Source of the DNA: Planctobacterium sp965279005
GTDB lineage: Bacteria > Pseudomonadota > Gammaproteobacteria > Enterobacterales > Alteromonadaceae
Length of the DNA: 64,000 nt
Direction of reading: 5' to 3'
NCBI GenBank assembly: GCA_965279005.1
Contig: CBDIHK010000027.1
Location: 62,001 to 126,000, forward strand
The notes below the pieces were generated by a model that was not told the origin of the DNA, made no database searches, and was given only the letters and a program-made list of their open reading frames with translations. How positions within the stretch are numbered: the stretch's first letter is position 1; every line of letters starts with the position of its first letter. Shown here in pieces: positions 60,839-64,000 of the stretch. The translations under genes and the position numbers were made by a program.

Positions 60839-61636
60839 ATGTCAGCCAAAGTTACCCCAAGCGTTGTCGACCAGACCAGCTTTTTGGAGTATCTGATTGA
60901 TAAGTATAAAATCGTTAAGCATATCGAACGACTGTCCTTGGTGGCTGACGATGATCGTACCAACCTCGCCAATGGTCATCGGGTGAAAGCGATTCTTCTC
61001 AGTGGATTAGGCTTTCCTGAGCGGATACTTTGTCTGGCACATTAACAATTTGAACACCTGAATGTGGAAAGGTTGTTTGGCGCGAAAGGGCTTTGCGCCG
61101 AAGATTTTGATGACAATTCCTTAGGGCGTGGACTGGATAAGATTACGGAATATGGCTATTCCGGTAACAAGCGACCTGGTCTGAAATCGGTGGTGCTGAC
61201 CCTGGTGACTGCAGGCTCTCCAGAGGTAACGTTGTGGTATCAGATGGATGACGGCAATCATCCAGATAAAACCGGGTTTCACGACACGATTTCACGGATA
61301 ACATAGGGATTGAAGGAAACACAGGATTTCCTTTGGGTAGCTGATGGTGCGCTGTACAGTAAGAAGCACCTGCAGGCCAGCACGATACGGTGGTCAATAC
61401 GTGTCTCTGGCACACTGAAGCTGGCGAGACACTATCAACAGCAAACACTGAACCACGGTGATGTGCCTGGGCTGAACGACAAAAGTCATGGAATGATGGT
61501 GGATGCACCAAAAGGCGAAAAATGGCTGCTTGTGTTGTCACAGGAAGGGCGAAAACGGGAAGAGAAAACGCTGGAATATCTACTCGCTGTTGAAGAGGAA
61601 AAGCTGAATAAATGCATCACCTCCTTCCTCAACTAA
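60839..61636 (+). pseudogene. IS1634-type transposase remnant
   Basis: Three consecutive pieces in one frame: 60839-61045, 61064-61306 and 61310-61636. They read as the DUF4277-type N-terminus and middle of an IS1634-like transposase (HRVKAILLSGLGFPERIL; VERLFGAKGL; SLGRGLDKITEYG). In-frame stops at 61043-61045 and 61304-61306 break it, and it is truncated at about 61636 by a different transposase fragment. A non-functional fossil. Confidence 0.75.
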
Positions 61637-61768
61637 TTCCTGGTATCTGTAAAATGTATCCCGCGATACATCCATTACTTTACAAGCTTTTGAGATGTTA
61701 CCCAGTTCCTCGGCTAAATTCAGAACGCCAGCTTTGTGTTTGATGATAGGGTTGTTAGTATGCAACAT
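61580..61768 (-). pseudogene. IS481-type transposase N-terminal fragment
   Basis: A 62-residue frame whose first 50 residues are the start of an IS481-type transposase helix-turn-helix (NPIIKHKAGVLNLAEELGNI, SKACKVMDVSRDTFYRYQEL). The homology ends at EEGGDAF near 61620, where it runs into the IS1634-like remnant. The catalytic core is absent. Confidence 0.7.
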
Positions 61769-62067
61769 GAGAGTTACCTTTTGATTTAAGATTCAGCACC
61801 TTTATCAATACGGGTAACTCTTCTTTTTCAAGAAGAAGTGTCAGATTAAGTCGCGACTAATTCAGTTTATGTTGTTAACACCAAGCGATTCTGTCGGTCT
61901 TTAATTACCAGGCGATTCTGTCGTAATCGCTAATTACCAAGGGAATTTGACGGTTATTTTTAAATGTGTTTCTTGCTTGCTCTTTTGAGTGGGGGAGAAA
62001 CGCTAAGGATGATCGTAATGAATTCCAAAGCTCAGTTAATTGTTGATGTAATTGATAAGGTGGCGGA
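61769..62067. repeat. Left end region of a decayed transposon with tandem end motifs
   Basis: Three spaced copies of a motif of the form ACCAAGCGATTCTGTCGG occur near 61880, 61908 and 61937. The third is part of a 22-bp terminal repeat (61933-61954) that matches 63217-63238 in inverse orientation at 21 of 22 positions. Several end motifs in a row suggest a transposon with multiple transposase-binding sites per end. Confidence 0.65.
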
Positions 62068-62670
62068 ATGGTAAAGATCATCATTGCTAATGCCAGCAAG
62101 CTCCTCAATAAACCCAGACGAACAATTGAACCATATTTAAAGCTTTACCGGTAGGTGGGGATTCAGTTTGTTATTCATGGCAATACTGGAAATGAGCCTG
62201 TTAATAAAATACCTGCCCCGCTTAAGCAGGAAGTCCAACGTTTTATTAAAGAGAAGTACTTTGATGTCAATCTGCTCCACTTGGCAGAGTTACTACAAGC
62301 CAATGAAAATATCGTTATAAAGCGTGAAACCCTCAGAATCTGGGCGCATGATATTCATCATGTTAAACGAGCCAAACGCCTCAGAAGCATAGTGTACAAG
62401 CGCAGGGAGCGCATGGAGTCCCCCGGCCTGATGCTCCAAATGGATGGCTGCACGCATCGTTGGTTTGGTGGTAAGAAGAGCTGCCTGATTACGATGATTG
62501 ACGATGCCAACAGCCAATTGTTTGCCGAGTTCTTCCCTGCTGAAACCACTGCTGGCTATTTGCAACTTCTGCGCACAGTTGTTGAAACCAATGGATTGAC
62601 CACGTCACAAAGGGCAGTTTTACTTCATCGAGTCGCCCATCAAGCACTCAATTGCCCACCAGAAAATTGA
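62068..62670 (+). pseudogene. ISNCY-like transposase remnant
   Basis: Codes for the N-terminal and catalytic-start part of a transposase with a retroviral-type core (ESPGLMLQMDGCTHRWFGGKK, ITMIDDANSQLFAEFFPAET). A TAG at 62152-62154 interrupts the frame (LKLYR-stop-VGIQFVIHGNTG), and homology fades after about 62590, so the second half of the catalytic core is missing. Confidence 0.7.
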
Positions 62671-62689
62671 AATCCGAAACGTACAGGGA

Positions 62690-63172
62690 ATGCAGTTTGA
62701 TGTTTATTTCGCAAGGAGAAAGCTGAAAGTATCGCCTGTCATAGAGCCGGCTAAAACACCACTTGAAAAGCCCTGTCTAGACCACTCAGAAGATATTGAG
62801 ATACAGAAAAAACTTCATGTGCTGGCGCAGGTGGCTGACAAGCTTGGTATTGTTGCTGAAGCATCCCGCCTAACGGGTGTTTCCCGGGTCACTATCTATC
62901 GCCATCGGAAACTGGTTAAACAAGGTGGTGTTGATGCACATAAACGCCAAGAAACACCTGACCTACACCATAAAAACCGCACTGACAAAGCTATAGGGCA
63001 AATCGTAATCGACTTCTCGCTTGCCCATCCTCATCTTGGCCAATCCCAAGTATCACGGTTACTCAAATCTGAGCGGGACGTCACGAAACACACCAGCGGT
63101 GTCCGCAATATATGGTTAAGAGAAAAGATGAATACGACGGCATTGCGACTGGCAAAACTTGCCGAAGGGTAG
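62690..63172 (+). CDS. Helix-turn-helix protein, likely transposase-derived
   Basis: A 160-residue frame with two helix-turn-helix units: VADKLGIVAEASRLTGVSRV then TIYRHRKLVKQGG, and QIVIDFSLAHPHLGQSQVSR then LLKSE. This arrangement matches the DNA-binding N-terminus of IS481-type transposases; no catalytic core follows. Upstream, the frame stays open to 62637. It may be a truncated transposase or a small accessory protein of the surrounding element. Confidence 0.55.
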   Translation: MQFDVYFARRKLKVSPVIEPAKTPLEKPCLDHSEDIEIQKKLHVLAQVADKLGIVAEASRLTGVSRVTIYRHRKLVKQGGVDAHKRQETPDLHHKNRTDKAIGQIVIDFSLAHPHLGQSQVSRLLKSERDVTKHTSGVRNIWLREKMNTTALRLAKLAEG

Positions 63173-63275
63173 CAAACACTGTTAGTGTGATTACGTCAAA
63201 ATCGCTCGGTAGTAATACCGTCAAGTTCCCTTGGTAATCACACTAATTCATGTATTACCGTAGTGTTATTTAGCC

Positions 63276-64000
63276 CTATAAGTAACCAAATGCATACCAT
63301 CTTCGACCGTCATGGAAATACAGGTATCCGTCAGAGTTCCTGACAGCTATTTTCTTACCATTTACAAAGTCTTGGGCGGTGTAGTGTTCATACAAAATAT
63401 AGTTTGAACCAGACTCCTCTCCAAAATAATCGGGATATAGATTATAGAACCCTAAGATTAAAGGGTGCTCAGAGGTGCTATTGTCCGTATCTTCGCTTCC
63501 TTCGCTGGTCGTAATAGAAATCGTTACACCTGACTTTGTTACTGAATAGTCAGTAACAAGTCGGGCGATAATTGTGTCACCTGATACTGTTAGTTGCTCG
63601 TCAATTTCACCATCGAAACTTTGAATAAACTCTCCGTCCTTATTGTAGATATAGACAAAATCGTAACGTCTCTCGGTTTCACCTTGTATTGTAACGTCTA
63701 ATGCTTCTGCGCCCTCTATAGAAAGAATACGGTGGATATCTTGATCATTACTGTAGTGGCCGGTAGTCCATTCGGTATCAGTTGAGCTTTCTCCTGAGAT
63801 AGTCCTGTGCTGGTCAATGAAGTCCGATGGATCCAGAATGCCTTCCTGATGCATTAGTTGAAATGCCTGCCTTACCTGAGTTCGCGACATCCCATTTGGT
63901 CTTGTTTCGCCACGTGTATCTGTATAATACCCGTGCCCATTATGCAGATTGTATAATTTGCCATTGAATGTGTTTCTCATTTCAAGGTGAAGGTGAGCGT
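63276..64000 (-). CDS. C-terminal part of a probable M23 metallopeptidase (runs off window)
   Basis: The frame continues beyond the right edge. Its first visible residues read AHLHLEMRNTFNGKLYN, the HxH metal-binding strand and product-pocket segment of M23 (lysostaphin-type) endopeptidases, which cut peptidoglycan cross-links. The remaining 234 residues hold a CUB/pre-peptidase-like beta domain (YDFVYIYNKDGEFIQSFDGE; TISITTSEGS) and a final part rich in aromatic residues. The internal ATG at 63980 is probably not the start. An exported, multidomain cell-wall hydrolase is likely. Whether it belongs to the transposon cargo or to the host cannot be told. Confidence 0.6.
   Translation of the reverse strand, partial: AHLHLEMRNTFNGKLYNLHNGHGYYTDTRGETRPNGMSRTQVRQAFQLMHQEGILDPSDFIDQHRTISGESSTDTEWTTGHYSNDQDIHRILSIEGAEALDVTIQGETERRYDFVYIYNKDGEFIQSFDGEIDEQLTVSGDTIIARLVTDYSVTKSGVTISITTSEGSEDTDNSTSEHPLILGFYNLYPDYFGEESGSNYILYEHYTAQDFVNGKKIAVRNSDGYLYFHDGRRWYAFGYL

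Larger units (their letters stand above)
61931..63238. mobile_element. Decayed transposon with inverted terminal repeats
   Basis: The inverted repeats at 61933-61954 and 63217-63238 bound about 1.3 kb containing an ISNCY-like transposase remnant and a helix-turn-helix reading frame. The right side also has a second, inner motif (ACGTCAAAATCGCTCGGTAG near 63193-63212). The element looks inactive because its transposase is broken. Confidence 0.65.
43750..64000. mobile_element. Tn7-type transposon with tnsABCDE (left end not located)
   Basis: A Tn7-family element inserted with its right end facing glmS, as classical Tn7 is. Evidence is the terminal TGT placed 24 nt past the glmS stop, three tandem TnsB-like sites, the full tnsABCDE gene set in order, and AT-rich foreign cargo downstream. 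The element is unambiguous from 43750 to at least the split deaminase operon at 60113. I found no inverted TnsB-site array up to 64000, so the left end lies beyond the window or was lost in the transposase patchwork after 60800. The end coordinate is therefore the window edge, not a measured boundary. Confidence 0.85.

Noticed and set aside
55603..64000. The left end of the Tn7-type element
   Set aside because: I looked for inverted copies of the AATAAAGTnnCATACT site and a terminal ACA followed by TTTTT; none was convincing.
43750..64000. A CRISPR array or Cascade genes, as in CRISPR-guided Tn7 elements
   Set aside because: No spaced direct repeats and no cas genes; TnsD and TnsE and long TnsC indicate the classical targeting type.

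Overview
The window looks like a chromosome segment of a free-living gammaproteobacterium, probably a marine Alteromonadales-type organism. The basis is gene order and protein style: priA, ftsN, hslV and hslU in a row with rpmE divergent, glmU and glmS close together, ppc, a FadE-type acyl-CoA dehydrogenase and an SpeA-type arginine decarboxylase. I recognised families by eye; the species is not determined.

Region 1 (1-43725) is host chromosome. It opens with a cyanophycin-related locus: a cyanophycinase (cut by the window edge), a CphA-like ligase whose Mur-type half is degenerate, and a divergent second ATP-grasp enzyme. Then come an exported M20 amidohydrolase, a beta-carbonic anhydrase, fadE with fatty-acid-regulator-like sites, ubiG, a YfiR plus GGDEF/EAL pair, a DJ-1/LysR pair, speA with a third ATP-grasp gene, ppc, malic enzyme, rpmE, priA, ftsN and hslVU. 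Next is a DUF917 / hydantoinase-like / NCS1 permease cluster with a divergent Lrp-type regulator, then an alkylation-repair operon (Ada-AlkA fusion, Ogt, EamA transporter), a lambda-type phosphatase, glmU, an aquaporin, a DeoR-type regulator with no ordinary start codon, and glmS. A family of about 85-bp palindromic repeats lies between genes at 5.8, 7.2 and 33.8 kb.

Region 2 (43750 to the end of the window) is a Tn7-type transposon inserted at the classical attTn7 position, 24 nt past the glmS stop. Its right end has three abutting 20-bp TnsB-like sites; a fourth copy lies 4 kb further in, just before tnsA. Between them sit a tyrosine integrase, two unknown genes and a tRNA 3'-end-like remnant, which suggests that an integrase island split the right end. 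The complete tnsABCDE set follows (47907-55603). Its catalytic residues fall at the same residue numbers as in Tn7 for TnsA (E63, D114, K132) and at or within one residue for TnsB (D272, D361, E396).

The cargo begins with an XRE-type regulator and its palindromic operators. It continues with a compact AT-rich four-gene operon: MerR-like protein, small helical protein, HEIGH-motif protein, dCTP-deaminase-like protein. The deaminase gene is split by a 1022-bp IS1595-type element flanked by a perfect 8-bp target duplication. Removing the element restores a 203-residue frame with Glu138 in the catalytic position. This operon is my best candidate for an undescribed, possibly anti-phage, system. 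The last 4 kb is a patchwork of decayed transposases, ending in the C-terminal part of a probable M23 metallopeptidase. I did not find the transposon's left end.
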